This document shows, piece by piece, positions 24,247 through 32,723 of a stretch of DNA of 43,577 nucleotides. The notes under the pieces are model-generated. The model was not told the DNA's origin. It worked only from the letters and a program-made list of their open reading frames with translations, and did no database searches. Positions within the stretch are counted from its first letter, which is position 1; each line of letters opens with the position of its first letter. The position numbers and the translations under genes were made by a program. Origin of the DNA: Anaerolineales bacterium. GTDB lineage: Bacteria; Chloroflexota; Anaerolineae; Anaerolineales; Villigracilaceae. Where the stretch lies: the NCBI GenBank assembly GCA_011389535.1, contig JAABUE010000005.1:1-43577 (forward strand), in the 5' to 3' direction.

Positions 24247-24260
24247 TTTTTGTACAAAAA
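24247..24260. promoter_or_regulatory. Perfect 14-bp palindrome TTTTTGTACAAAAA upstream of livK
   Basis: A self-complementary 14-bp sequence lies 117 bp before the livK ATG, within the only 221-bp gap that separates livK from the upstream two-component gene pair. It is a candidate operator. A second small inverted repeat (GGTCT-atttg-AGACC, 24210-24224) lies nearer livK in the leader. The livK promoter itself could not be placed with confidence. Confidence 0.4.
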
Positions 24261-24315
24261 TTTACTAAAAAGAGGAGTTATTGTCGTAAATATAATGTAA
24301 AAACTGGTCCTTGCC

Positions 24316-24337
24316 AAAACTCTGCCCAGACAGGCAG
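24316..24337 (-). terminator. Probable terminator of the two-component operon
   Basis: On the minus strand CTGCC-tgtctg-GGCAG is followed by AGTTTTGG just after the response-regulator stop. The stem is short (5 bp), so the call is tentative. Confidence 0.4.
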
Positions 24338-24351
24338 GGTTGCGAGGTTAG

Positions 24352-25044
24352 CTAGCCATCAAAGCGGTAGCCTATGCCGCGTTCCGTGTAGAGGTACCTG
24401 GGATGAAGCGGGTCTACTTCGATCTTTTGTCTCAACCTGCCGATATAAACGCGCAAATACTCGGGTTCCTCTCCGTACTCCGGCCCCCACACGTGCTGCA
24501 AAATCGCCCGGTGAGGCAGTACTTTGCCTGTATTTTTCATCAAGTAGACCAACAGATTGAACTCGGTAGGGGTTAGCTCTAAAACCTCATCTCGGACCGT
24601 CACCTCGTGGCGCGAAAGGTCTGCACAGATTTCTCCGCGGACGATGCGTTCCTCCGGCGTGCTTGGCTCTGACCAGCGTGCGCGTCGTAATACGGCTTTG
24701 ATCCGCCCCAGTAATTCACCAACGCCAAACGGCTTGGTCAGGTAATCGTCAGCGCCAAAATCAAAGGCACGCACTTTGTCAGATTCCTCGCCTAACGCGG
24801 TCAGGATAATGATCGGGACGATCGATGACTGGCGAATCCTGCGCGCAGTTTCCAGCCCGTCCAGGTGCGGCATCATGATATCCAAAATGACCAGATCAAC
24901 CCGCTCGGTGTTGAATAGCGCCATGGCTTCCAGACCGTTCGAAGCGGTCAACACTTTATAGCCACGGACCTCCAGGTTTTTACGGACAAAATCGCGCAGG
25001 GATTTTTCGTCATCGACCACTAAGACATTTGGATTGTTCGTCAT
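24352..25044 (-). CDS. OmpR/PhoB-family response regulator
   Basis: DNA-binding response regulator of 230 aa. Receiver domain residues about 1-120: acidic pocket VVDDEK (D11, D12), phospho-acceptor D55 in LVILDIMMP, and the conserved K in DDYLTKPFGVGEL. The C-terminal winged helix (about 130-228) has LTPTEFNLLVYLMKNTGKVLPHRAILQHVWG and YLRVYIGRLRQKIE ... ERGIGYRF. It resembles KdpE-like regulators, but no kdp gene is here. Its start overlaps the sensor kinase stop by 4 nt (ATGA). The next genes downstream are the liv operon. Confidence 0.95.
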   Translation of the reverse strand: MTNNPNVLVVDDEKSLRDFVRKNLEVRGYKVLTASNGLEAMALFNTERVDLVILDIMMPHLDGLETARRIRQSSIVPIIILTALGEESDKVRAFDFGADDYLTKPFGVGELLGRIKAVLRRARWSEPSTPEERIVRGEICADLSRHEVTVRDEVLELTPTEFNLLVYLMKNTGKVLPHRAILQHVWGPEYGEEPEYLRVYIGRLRQKIEVDPLHPRYLYTERGIGYRFDG

Positions 25045-27761
25045 TTTGCTGCCTTTATCGAATCATAAGGTTTGATACTGCCGGCTGTTGAGGTCAAAGG
25101 GATCGAAAAAGCGATTCGAGCGCCGCGATTCTGTTTTTCGACCCAAATTTCGCCCCCATGCGCGCGCACCAGCCCCTGGCAGATTGCTAAGCCGAGCCCC
25201 GCGCCACTGGAAATGCGGGCCAGGCTGGCGTTCACCTGGTAGAAGCTTTCGAATATGCGCTGGCTTTCATTCTCCGGGATCCCCGGGCCATCATCGCTGA
25301 CCCGGAAGACGATCTGCTCGCCCTGCCGGTTCACTTCCACGTAGATCGCGGCATGCTCCCCGGCATATTTGACCGAGTTCTCGATCAAATTCCGAATGAT
25401 GGTTTCCAGGCGGGGGCAATCGGCAAACAGTGGAGGCAAACCCGCTTCAATCTGGACCTCGAACCTGTTTCCTGGCTGTAACTGGGCCTGACCCGCCGCC
25501 CGGCGAATGGACTCTTCAAGATTACACTCGTCTCGTAAAAGGGTGAGGGAACCGGCCTCAATCCGGGACAGATCTAATAGGTTGTTGACCAGGCCTGTCA
25601 GGCGGTCAGATTCGTCTGAGATGATCGACAGGAATTCGCGTTGGGAGTCTTTGTCCCACTCCACATCGTCAGCTAACAAGGTGGACACGTATCCCTTGAT
25701 GGCGGCAAGCGGGGTGCGCAGTTCGTGCGAGACCGTCGAAACAAGGTTGGACTTCATCCGGTCCAGTTCATGGTCTGCGGTGATGTCGTGCAGGATCAAA
25801 CCGCGCCCAATGGGGATGTTGTTTACGTCGGTTACGTCGAACGTATCCAGGCGTAAGTGCACGGTGTGGCCCAGGAGAAGCAGGGTGAGCTCCACCCAAC
25901 GGCTGCTGGTGCGTTCGAGCAATTTCTTTACACCTTTGTGGATGCTTTCGGGATCACCGGCTTTCTCAACGATACGGGAGAGTACCATCTCGACCGGCGC
26001 GCCGGCCAACTCTTCCGGCGACAGCTCGGCAAGCTCGCCAACACGCCTGTTGGTGTAGACGACCGACCCCATTAAATTGCTCAGAATCAACCCGTCTTGC
26101 ATGGATTGGATCAAGGCTTCCAGGCGGCGGGTCTGTTCTTGCAGGCGTGTGTCGCTTCTTTCGTAGAGCACAGCATTTTCGATCGCCATCGCCGCCTGGT
26201 TGGCGAAGTTTGAGAGCAACTGGATTTCATTGTGGGGGAATTCGTGTGGCTTCGGGTGGAAAACCAGCAGGGCAGTGGGAGGGGCATACTGTGTGTTCAG
26301 GGGTACTGCCAGGATGGCCCGGTAGCCTTCCGCTCGCGCTCGGGGTCTTTGGGGAGTATACGATGGATCGGTTTCGGTATCACTGACCTGGATCGGTTCC
26401 CGTGAGTGGAGCGCGCGCATGGTAACCGAGCTTGGCTCGGTCGGCTGGATGCTCAATTGCTCGGCGAACTGGCTGGACAGGCCTCGGCTGGCCCGGATGC
26501 GAAATGCGCCGGCCTTTTCATCCAAAGCGATAATCGCGCTCATGCGGACATCCAGCAGGCGGCTGGCCTGCTCGAGGATGCGGTCGAGCACGGTGCGCAG
26601 GTCGAGTGAGGAAACGACGGCAGTGCTGGTTTCCAGCAGTGTCGACTGTTCTCTCATCCGGTCTGCGATCAATACTTCCATTTTGAGAATGGCGCGGGTC
26701 AGGTCGCCGACCTGGTCCTTGCGGTTTGCCTGGGCTTCCAGGATTAACCGGTCTTCCGGCCTGATGGGCTTGTTTATTCCGATTGCCTCGCTGGTCGGCG
26801 CGAGGCGCTCGATCGGAGCGATCACGCGCAGGTTCAACATCCTCCAGAAAAACAGGCCAATCAAAAAGAATGTCCCAGCGGCGACGATGACGATCCGCCG
26901 TAAAAAGATTTGAGTAGAAAAAGCGGATGATGTTGGCCGGCTGACGATTACGCCCCAGCCAATATCCGGGATCGGTGCATACGTATACAGTCGTTCTTCG
27001 TCGCTGGGGTTGATGGAGGTGATCGTACCGCTTTCTCCCGCCAGGACCCGCTCATAGATTTCAGGTAGCACGTTGCTTGCCGGTTGCAAGAGCAGCTCAT
27101 GATCAGGGTAGGCGATGATCTGGGCGCTTGAATCCAGGATAGCAAGCTGCAACCCTTCTTCAGCCTGGTGTTCGGAGACGATCGCTGAAAGCGTGTCGCT
27201 CAAACTTTCCAGCCTGATATTTGTGCCTACTAGGCCGAGAAAACTCCCATCTGCTGACCGGATCGGCATCACAGCAGTAGCAACAGCCTGCTCGGTGGTT
27301 GGGGAGATGCGCCCTCTAGAAACGAGCGGTTCGTTGGATTGGAGCGCGCCCTGATAGTAATCTCTAAATGAAAAATCGACGCCAACCGTGGAGCCCGGCC
27401 CGACAGGATAATGATAGAGCATCATACCATCCGCATCGAGGCGATAGACCAGGTTGACATTCGGGCGGGCATTCAGGACGATTGCGAATAGCTCGTCCAT
27501 CGAGGCGGTATCCGCGGCGATGACACCCGGGTAGCCTGCGAGCACTTTCACGACAGCCAACGCATTGCTGATGGAAAGTTCGGTTTCCTGGGCGATGGCG
27601 CGCGCCAGAGAAAGGTCATTGGTGGCAACATCGTTTTGGATGCGCTCGCCGACCGTCAGATCAAATAACCACAAGGCTGCCAGGAATGGGATGATGAGCA
27701 GCAGGTAAAGCGCAAAAAGCTGCAGGCCGAGATCGTGGTGGAAGCGGAACCAGCGTTTCAT
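25041..27761 (-). CDS. Membrane sensor histidine kinase: dCache-HAMP-GAF-PAS-HisKA-HATPase
   Basis: Large sensor kinase of 906 aa. TM1 is near residues 12-34; a double-Cache extracytoplasmic domain (about 40-290: FSFRDYYQGALQSNEPLVS, VMPIRSADGSFLGLVGTNI, YTYAPIPDIGWGVIVSRP) is typical of small-molecule sensors that bind amino acids, amines or carboxylates; TM2 about 295-315. A HAMP region, a GAF domain (LLETSTAVVSSLDLRTVLDRIL ... NFANQAAMAIENAVLYE) and a PAS domain (LEALIQSMQDGLILSNLMGSVVYTN) follow. The H-box is SHELRTPLAAIKGY with H679, then N-box IIRNLIENSVKYAG, G1 DDGPGIP, G2 GAGLGLA. It starts 4 bp after the M20 peptidase stop. Confidence 0.95.
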   Translation of the reverse strand: MKRWFRFHHDLGLQLFALYLLLIIPFLAALWLFDLTVGERIQNDVATNDLSLARAIAQETELSISNALAVVKVLAGYPGVIAADTASMDELFAIVLNARPNVNLVYRLDADGMMLYHYPVGPGSTVGVDFSFRDYYQGALQSNEPLVSRGRISPTTEQAVATAVMPIRSADGSFLGLVGTNIRLESLSDTLSAIVSEHQAEEGLQLAILDSSAQIIAYPDHELLLQPASNVLPEIYERVLAGESGTITSINPSDEERLYTYAPIPDIGWGVIVSRPTSSAFSTQIFLRRIVIVAAGTFFLIGLFFWRMLNLRVIAPIERLAPTSEAIGINKPIRPEDRLILEAQANRKDQVGDLTRAILKMEVLIADRMREQSTLLETSTAVVSSLDLRTVLDRILEQASRLLDVRMSAIIALDEKAGAFRIRASRGLSSQFAEQLSIQPTEPSSVTMRALHSREPIQVSDTETDPSYTPQRPRARAEGYRAILAVPLNTQYAPPTALLVFHPKPHEFPHNEIQLLSNFANQAAMAIENAVLYERSDTRLQEQTRRLEALIQSMQDGLILSNLMGSVVYTNRRVGELAELSPEELAGAPVEMVLSRIVEKAGDPESIHKGVKKLLERTSSRWVELTLLLLGHTVHLRLDTFDVTDVNNIPIGRGLILHDITADHELDRMKSNLVSTVSHELRTPLAAIKGYVSTLLADDVEWDKDSQREFLSIISDESDRLTGLVNNLLDLSRIEAGSLTLLRDECNLEESIRRAAGQAQLQPGNRFEVQIEAGLPPLFADCPRLETIIRNLIENSVKYAGEHAAIYVEVNRQGEQIVFRVSDDGPGIPENESQRIFESFYQVNASLARISSGAGLGLAICQGLVRAHGGEIWVEKQNRGARIAFSIPLTSTAGSIKPYDSIKAAK

Positions 27762-27765
27762 GCGA

Positions 27766-29124
27766 CTATTTTGCGAATTCCCGGATCACGCGGACCATAT
27801 GTTTCGCATGTTTTAAATAAAGGTCAAGGCGGATATTCTCGTTTGGAGCATGGACGCGTGAGTCCGGGTATCCTAAACCTGCGGTTGCAACAGGCAAGCC
27901 GAGGTCATGGACAAACGGGTAATTTGGGCCGGAGCCGCCGGTCATGGGGACCTTTTGCATCGGAACGCCGTAAACGTCTCTTGCGGTATCTACCACGATG
28001 TTGATAAACGGGGCGTCCGGATCGGTGCGGGCAGGAGGCTCGCCGCCCAGGAATTCGATCTGCACATCGCTAAAGCCTTCAGCGTCCAGGTGGGTGCGCA
28101 GCTTTTCGAGCACCTCAGCAGGCGTTTGGTCGGGGATGAGACGGAAATCCACTTTGGCGGAGGCGCGCGCAGGTTGGACCGTCTTAGGACCGGCGCCCTG
28201 GTATCCGGAAGTCAGCCCGCAAATGGTGCAGGTAGGCGAGAAAATCTCCTCAACTTTAAGCTCTGTGCCTCCGGTCAGCCCTTTGATGAACTCTTTGACG
28301 CCGTAGCGGGATTTGTATTCTTGCGCTATGTCCGGGAGAGCCGCAAGCAACTCCCGGTCAAGCTCCGAAGGCGGCCTGACGTTGTCGTAAAAACCGGGGA
28401 TGCGGATCCTCTCGTCTTGCCCTTTGAGCGTGCTGAGCGCCCAGGTCAGGCGCCAGGCAGCGTTGGGGAAGATCGAGCCGCCCAGGCCGGAATGCACGTC
28501 GGTCGAAAGCGATTCCACAGAAAGCTCTACGTAGCAGATGCCGCGCAGGCCAAGATATTGGATCGGGATTTCTTCTTCGTTGACCCCGCCGAATTCCCAG
28601 ACGCAGGCATCGGCAGCCAGAAGCGCCTTGTTCTCCAGGACGAACTGGTGCAGGTGCACGCTGGCGGTTTCCTCCTCCCCCTCGATCACAAATTTTATGT
28701 TGCAGGGCAACTCGCCCTCCGAGTCGAGCAGGGCATCGAGCGCAAACAGGCGGGCGGCGATGTGGCCTTTGTCATCGCTGACGCCGCGGCCGTACAGCTT
28801 GCCATCGCGTAGGTCCGGTTCGAAGGGCGGGCTTTCCCAGAGCTCGAGCGGCTCGGGAGGCTGGACGTCGTAGTGATTGTAAAAGAGCAGCGTTTTGTCG
28901 TTTTTGCCTTTGCGCTCTGCGAAGACGACCGGCGCACCCTCGGTGGATAGAACCCGAACTGCGAAACCGCGTTTTTCCAGCATCTGGCCGACCAGCGTCG
29001 CGCACTCTTTCAGCCCCCAGTCCTGTGCGCCAACCGAGGGTTGGGCTACAAGCTGGGAGAGTTCCCGGATGCTGGAATCCAGATTTTGTTCAAGATAGGT
29101 ATCGTAGCCATGGTATTCATTCAT
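27766..29124 (-). CDS. M20/M28-type metallopeptidase (dipeptidase, carnosinase-like)
   Basis: Zinc-dependent aminoacyl dipeptidase or amidase, 452 aa. The metal ligands are readable: LLFYNHYDVQPP (His and catalytic Asp), GRGVSDDKGHIAAR (bridging Asp), VIEGEEETAS (catalytic Glu and metal Glu), EFGGVNEEE and a C-terminal His in SRVHAPNENI. It resembles the CNDP/DapE-like dipeptidases (ArgE/DapE family M20). I choose the ATG at 29124, preceded by CGGAGAG; the track start is 16 codons earlier and lacks a better site. It lies immediately ahead of the kinase-regulator pair, so amino acid or peptide supply may be part of that system's context. Confidence 0.92.
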   Translation of the reverse strand: MNEYHGYDTYLEQNLDSSIRELSQLVAQPSVGAQDWGLKECATLVGQMLEKRGFAVRVLSTEGAPVVFAERKGKNDKTLLFYNHYDVQPPEPLELWESPPFEPDLRDGKLYGRGVSDDKGHIAARLFALDALLDSEGELPCNIKFVIEGEEETASVHLHQFVLENKALLAADACVWEFGGVNEEEIPIQYLGLRGICYVELSVESLSTDVHSGLGGSIFPNAAWRLTWALSTLKGQDERIRIPGFYDNVRPPSELDRELLAALPDIAQEYKSRYGVKEFIKGLTGGTELKVEEIFSPTCTICGLTSGYQGAGPKTVQPARASAKVDFRLIPDQTPAEVLEKLRTHLDAEGFSDVQIEFLGGEPPARTDPDAPFINIVVDTARDVYGVPMQKVPMTGGSGPNYPFVHDLGLPVATAGLGYPDSRVHAPNENIRLDLYLKHAKHMVRVIREFAK

Positions 29125-29179
29125 TAGAACTCTCCGTGCATCATCCAGGAGGGGCAAAGTGGGATGAGCCACATTCGAT

Positions 29180-29776
29180 TCAGCGAGAAGGTATATTATC
29201 TATCAGCCAATCCAGCGAATAAAATCCAGCGTAGGCGAACAGGGCCATTTTGATCAGCTGGCCGATCCAGCAGGCAAGCAGGAAGCGGCGCAGGGACATC
29301 TTGGCGATGCCCGCAGTCACGCCGGCGATGTCGAAAAAAGGATTTGGGATCGCGGAGAGCAGGATGATGGCCCAGACCCCATATCTCACAACCCAGGGTT
29401 GGATGCGATCATAGACTTGTGTGTTTTCGATCACGGCCTGACCGCTGAAGCCGGCCAGATAGCCGGAAAGCTCACCCAGCGCGCCGCCGGTCCCGGCAGC
29501 CAGGGCCACTCCCAGCGGATGAAAGATATTGCCCATTGCAAACACGACCGCAACACCTGGCGCCGGGAAGAAGATCGTGGCATTGGCCATCATCGCGACC
29601 AGAAAAATACCCGGATATCCATAGGCGGCAAACTCGGCAACCCGGTCACGGATGCTGTACACAAAGTATGTAATCGCGATCACCGCCAGCAGGGCCAGGA
29701 TCCGCAAGACATTCGTCGATAAGCTGGAGCGTTTCGATCGCCTGCCATTTTGTATTTTTTCAGGCGCTCTCTTCAA
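29180..29776 (-). CDS. DedA/VTT-type (SNARE-associated) membrane protein
   Basis: A 198-aa membrane protein with about five hydrophobic stretches and the VTT-domain features [50 protein letters not shown] (the G-x-E-LSGY motif) and [19 protein letters not shown] (the PNPFFD/AG element). DedA-like proteins are implicated in lipid transport or membrane homeostasis. The annotated start is TTG and overlaps the cyclophilin gene by 17 nt; no strong ribosome site precedes it, so a downstream start is possible. The N-terminal ~20 residues are basic. Confidence 0.85.
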   Translation of the reverse strand: MKRAPEKIQNGRRSKRSSLSTNVLRILALLAVIAITYFVYSIRDRVAEFAAYGYPGIFLVAMMANATIFFPAPGVAVVFAMGNIFHPLGVALAAGTGGALGELSGYLAGFSGQAVIENTQVYDRIQPWVVRYGVWAIILLSAIPNPFFDIAGVTAGIAKMSLRRFLLACWIGQLIKMALFAYAGFYSLDWLIDNIPSR

Positions 29777-30272
29777 TGGTCACTTTCTGGATTTTGACGC
29801 CGGGAGATTCCGGCCGCCCCGGGTCACGGGCAGGGATGGACATCAACACGTCCATGCCTTCTTTGACCTGGCCGAACACGCTGTGTTTATTGTCCAACCA
29901 GGGAGTGGGCACGTGGGTGATGAAAAATTGTGAGCCGTTCGTGTTTGCGCCGGCATTTGCCATGGAAAGTATGCCGGGCTTATCGTGTTTCAGGCTGGGA
30001 TGGAACTCGTCCCCGAATTTATAGCCAGGGCCGCCGGTACCCGTGCCGGTCGGGTCTCCGCCCTGCACCATGAAGTTGTCGATCACACGATGGAAGATCA
30101 CATCATCATAAAATCCCTGGCGGGCAAGGAAAACAAAGTTGTTGACCGTTTTGGGCGCTTTGTCCGCGAACAGCTCGATGACCATTTTACCTTTGTCGGT
30201 TTCCATACGTGCTGTGTAGGTTTTCTCGGGATCAATTTCCATCGCGGGTGGGGTGTTCCATTTTTTTGCCAT
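29760..30272 (-). CDS. Cyclophilin-type peptidyl-prolyl cis-trans isomerase
   Basis: Catalyses cis-trans isomerisation of Xaa-Pro bonds. No signal peptide, so cytosolic. The 170-aa protein contains the cyclophilin core: [53 protein letters not shown] (with the catalytic Arg in FHRV and QGGDP), [36 protein letters not shown]. The Trp that favours cyclosporin binding is present in PTPWLD. It precedes the DedA gene and overlaps it. Confidence 0.95.
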   Translation of the reverse strand: MAKKWNTPPAMEIDPEKTYTARMETDKGKMVIELFADKAPKTVNNFVFLARQGFYDDVIFHRVIDNFMVQGGDPTGTGTGGPGYKFGDEFHPSLKHDKPGILSMANAGANTNGSQFFITHVPTPWLDNKHSVFGQVKEGMDVLMSIPARDPGRPESPGVKIQKVTIEESA

Positions 30273-30308
30273 TTCAACTCCTAAATATAAAATATTTTTC
30301 TTGCTCTT

Positions 30309-30348
30309 GGCGGCGTACCCTTTCGGGCACTTTCCTCGCCGCCGGGGA
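30309..30348 (+). repeat. 40-nt palindromic repeat, copy 1
   Basis: An exact 40-nt match to 42131-42170. Each copy has outer arms GGCGGCG and CGCCGCC (7 bp) and an inner CCC-TTTC-GGG hairpin, so a cruciform or double hairpin can form. It sits between the uridine kinase stop and the cyclophilin start, where no gene is present. Confidence 0.7.
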
Positions 30349-30370
30349 TGGCGACGAGAGCTCGTATGAA

Positions 30371-30994
30371 TTAACTCAGCAGGGATTCGATCCGCGCGAC
30401 GACCATATCCATGGCGGCTCTATTGAAGCCCCCTTCCGGGATGATGACGTCGGCGTAGCGTTTGGACGGTTCGACAAACTCCAGGTGCATCGGGCGGACG
30501 GTGGACTGGTACTGATGAATGACGCTTTCTACCGTCCGGCCGCGTTCCGTGATATCGCGCTGCAGACGCCGGATCAGGCGGACGTCTGGATCCGTATCGA
30601 CGAACAACTTCACGTCGAACAGGGAACGCAAGACCGCATCTACGAAGATCAAGATGCCTTCCACGATGATCACACCACGCGGATTGACTTTAAAAGACCT
30701 TTCCGTGCGGCTATGGGTGGAGAAATCATAGATCGGCACTTCTATCGAGTGGCATTGTTTCAATTGTTCGATATGGGAGATCAGTAATTCGGTTTCCAGG
30801 GAATTGGGGTGGTCGAAGTTGACTTCTGCGCGCTGCGTTGGCGGCAGGCCGGTCAGATCTTTGTAGTACGAGTCGTGCTGGATGTAAGCGATCCGGTCGG
30901 GGCCGACTCGCTGTAGGATTTCCTGGGCGACGGTGGTCTTGCCGGAGCCGGAACCACCTGCAATGCCGATCACGAGGGGAGTGTCTTGCGCCAT
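30371..30994 (-). CDS. udk: Uridine kinase (uridine-cytidine kinase)
   Basis: Phosphorylates uridine and cytidine to UMP and CMP for pyrimidine salvage. The 207-aa protein has P-loop GGSGSGKTT (residues 13-21), the substrate segment [23 protein letters not shown], the ribose-binding YDFSTHSRT region, [36 protein letters not shown] and the [15 protein letters not shown]. No ribosome site is visible; a TATAAT lies 6 nt upstream of the ATG, predicting a leaderless mRNA. It is followed by a GC-rich repeat and then the cyclophilin gene. Confidence 0.96.
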   Translation of the reverse strand: MAQDTPLVIGIAGGSGSGKTTVAQEILQRVGPDRIAYIQHDSYYKDLTGLPPTQRAEVNFDHPNSLETELLISHIEQLKQCHSIEVPIYDFSTHSRTERSFKVNPRGVIIVEGILIFVDAVLRSLFDVKLFVDTDPDVRLIRRLQRDITERGRTVESVIHQYQSTVRPMHLEFVEPSKRYADVIIPEGGFNRAAMDMVVARIESLLS

Positions 30995-31000
30995 GGGCGA

Positions 31001-31006
31001 ATTATA
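31001..31006 (-). promoter_or_regulatory. TATAAT -10 of udk, 6 nt before the start codon
   Basis: Minus-strand CGGGTATAAT ends 6 nt before the udk ATG at 30994. The CGGGTATAAT context is identical to that at rluB. No ribosome site fits in the gap. Confidence 0.55.
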
Positions 31007-31066
31007 CCCGCTAGATTAAAAATAGTTATCTACCCGCCCAGTACCGGTAAAACGGTCGATAGGAAA

Positions 31067-31116
31067 ACCACGGAGGCACAGAGTATAAAAGCTCTGTGCC
31101 TCCGTGTCTCCGTGGT
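31067..31116. repeat. Inverted-repeat element of the CCACGGAGGCAC type
   Basis: A perfect 15-bp stem (CACGGAGGCACAGAG / CTCTGTGCCTCCGTG) has an 8-nt loop, and outer arms ACCACGGAG / CTCCGTGGT repeat the same word. Together they form a compact palindrome about 50 bp long, between udk and the thioredoxin gene. The CCACGGAG word resembles a short repeat seen in many environmental genomes, but only this copy is in the window. Confidence 0.6.
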
Positions 31117-31147
31117 GAAGGTAACAGTAGTTAAATAAAACCCGATT

Positions 31148-31660
31148 TTAGGAAGGTTTTTTGAGACCGCTGAAATGACTGCTGATGGCTTTCCAAAGGG
31201 GACAACGGTCATAAATTCCGGTAAACAGGATCAACAGTCCAAGCGGGAGCAGCCACCAGGTGGAGGTTTGGAGCGCGAATATGGTGGTAGCGGTACCGAT
31301 CCCCAGGCGCAGCAGGCGGTCGACCGGCGAAATTGGATTTTGCAGAGTCTCTCCGTTTGCCAGCGCTGCGAACATCTGGCGGTAGGCTTCTTCGCGTTGT
31401 GCGCCGGTCATTCTCCCGGCAACCTTTCCATCCCTGATGAACAGGACGGTCGGGATACTGTAAATTTTTAGCTCTTGTAACAGCTCCTGGTTCTGGTCGG
31501 AGTTGACCGGCCAGAAGTCGACTTCATCCTGATATTCCCGGGCCAGTTTTTCGAGCACGGGTTTGGTCATGCGGCAGGGCGCGCACCAGGGCGCCCAGAA
31601 GTCTACGACGGCCGGTTTGCCGGAGGCTTTGGCTTTTTCGAGGAATTGTTTTTGGTCCAT
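31148..31660 (-). CDS. Thioredoxin fused to a YgaP-like (DUF2892) membrane domain
   Basis: N-terminal thioredoxin fold (about 1-105): VVDFWAPWCAPCRMTKPVLEKLA with redox site C26-A-P-C29, VNSDQNQELLQELKIYSIPTVLFIRDG including the cis-Pro. The C-terminal part (about 115-160) is hydrophobic and ends LLILFTGIYDRCPLWKAI, which matches the short two-TM domain seen in YgaP-type rhodanese proteins (DUF2892). The protein is thus a membrane-tethered thioredoxin whose CPL Cys could be a partner. There is no N-terminal signal peptide, so the thioredoxin domain should face the cytosol. It is preceded by a terminator and is apparently monocistronic. Confidence 0.9.
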   Translation of the reverse strand: MDQKQFLEKAKASGKPAVVDFWAPWCAPCRMTKPVLEKLAREYQDEVDFWPVNSDQNQELLQELKIYSIPTVLFIRDGKVAGRMTGAQREEAYRQMFAALANGETLQNPISPVDRLLRLGIGTATTIFALQTSTWWLLPLGLLILFTGIYDRCPLWKAISSHFSGLKKPS

Positions 31661-31693
31661 ACAGTTTAGATGCGGTTCCGGCTGAAATGGTGC

Positions 31694-31717
31694 AAAAAAC
31701 CCCTCCGTGCGGAGAGG
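31694..31717 (-). terminator. Rho-independent terminator of the degV-type gene
   Basis: On the minus strand CCTCTCCG-ca-CGGAGGGG is followed immediately by TTTTTT. It lies 15 bp after the DegV-family stop and ahead of the thioredoxin start, so it separates the two. Confidence 0.8.
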
Positions 31718-31731
31718 CGGTGAAGTGATAG

Positions 31732-32586
31732 TTAAACCCCGGCTATGTACGCCAGGCCGACCGTTCCGGGCCCGGCGTGGGTGCCGACCACCGGACTGAC
31801 GGTAGACAGGATGCTTTCTGTAGCGTTCAATTGTTTGCTGGCTTTGTCGAGCAGCGTCCGCGCTTCTCCTTCGGCGGCGGCGTGCAGCGTCGCCAGATGG
31901 ATGGGCGTCTTGCCCCTGGTTTGTTCCATAACCAATTCCAACACGCGCTCGAGAGCTTTGCTCTTGGTACGGATACGCTCCACCGCTTCCACGCGCCCGT
32001 CGACAACAGCCAGCACGGGTTTCATGTTCAAGGCGGTGCCCAGGAAGCGCTGCGCGCCGCCGATCCGCCCGCCGCGGTGCAGGAATTCAAGCGTATCCAC
32101 GGCGAAGTAGACGCCGGTATGCTCACGGGCTCTTTCAGCCAGGGCAACCGCATCTTCCATGTCGGCCCCGTTTTCGACGGCGCGCGCAACGGTCAATGCC
32201 TGGAAACCCATCGCCATGGCTGTTGTTTTGGAATCGACAATCTTGACTTTTCCGCCTGCATTTCCCATCATATCGATTGCCTGGACGGCGGATTGAATTG
32301 TGCCAGAGAGCCTGGCTGAAACGAAGATCCCCAGCACCTCATAGCCTTTCTCGACCAGGCCTTCGAAGGTGGATTGCATAGTAGCAGGTGAGACCTGCGA
32401 AGTGGTGGGCATGACTTTGGCTGTTTTGAGACGCGCATAGAACTCATCCGGTTGGATGTCGACGCCGTCTCGAAACGTTTCTTCCCCCCAGATCAATACC
32501 TGTGGCGTTACTGTCAGGTTATGTTTTTGGACCAGATCGGCTGGTATATACGCGGTGCTGTCAGTTACGATGGCAATTTTTGACAT
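31732..32586 (-). CDS. DegV family fatty acid-binding protein
   Basis: A 284-aa protein of the DegV/FakB family, which binds fatty acids; in Firmicutes FakB hands the acyl chain to FakA kinase for incorporation into phospholipids. The N-terminal IVTDSTAYIPADLVQKHNLTVTPQVLIWGEETFRDGVD, the PTTSQVSPATMQSTFE motif and VYFAVDTLEFLHRGGRIGGAQRFLGTALNMKPVL are diagnostic. FakA is not in the window. A strong ribosome site (GGGAGGAAAC) precedes the ATG. It is divergent from mreB across 137 bp. Confidence 0.93.
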   Translation of the reverse strand: MSKIAIVTDSTAYIPADLVQKHNLTVTPQVLIWGEETFRDGVDIQPDEFYARLKTAKVMPTTSQVSPATMQSTFEGLVEKGYEVLGIFVSARLSGTIQSAVQAIDMMGNAGGKVKIVDSKTTAMAMGFQALTVARAVENGADMEDAVALAERAREHTGVYFAVDTLEFLHRGGRIGGAQRFLGTALNMKPVLAVVDGRVEAVERIRTKSKALERVLELVMEQTRGKTPIHLATLHAAAEGEARTLLDKASKQLNATESILSTVSPVVGTHAGPGTVGLAYIAGV

Positions 32587-32679
32587 GTTTCCTCCCGAGG
32601 GATGGGTTGAGTAGATTTTGACGTTTGTAGTAACCCCAAATGGCCGCCAGAGTTTCAGAAAAAACCAAAAACCTGCTCA

Positions 32680-32688
32680 TGGTATAAT
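32680..32688 (+). promoter_or_regulatory. Extended -10 promoter (TGGTATAAT) of the mre-mrd-min operon
   Basis: TGG-TATAAT lies 35 nt before the TTG start of mreB, in the divergent region with degV. No good -35 was found. A transcript would have a leader of about 28 nt carrying a GAGGAG ribosome site. Confidence 0.55.
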
Positions 32689-32723
32689 AACGCAGGTAAG
32701 GAAATTGCATCGAGGAGCCCGCA

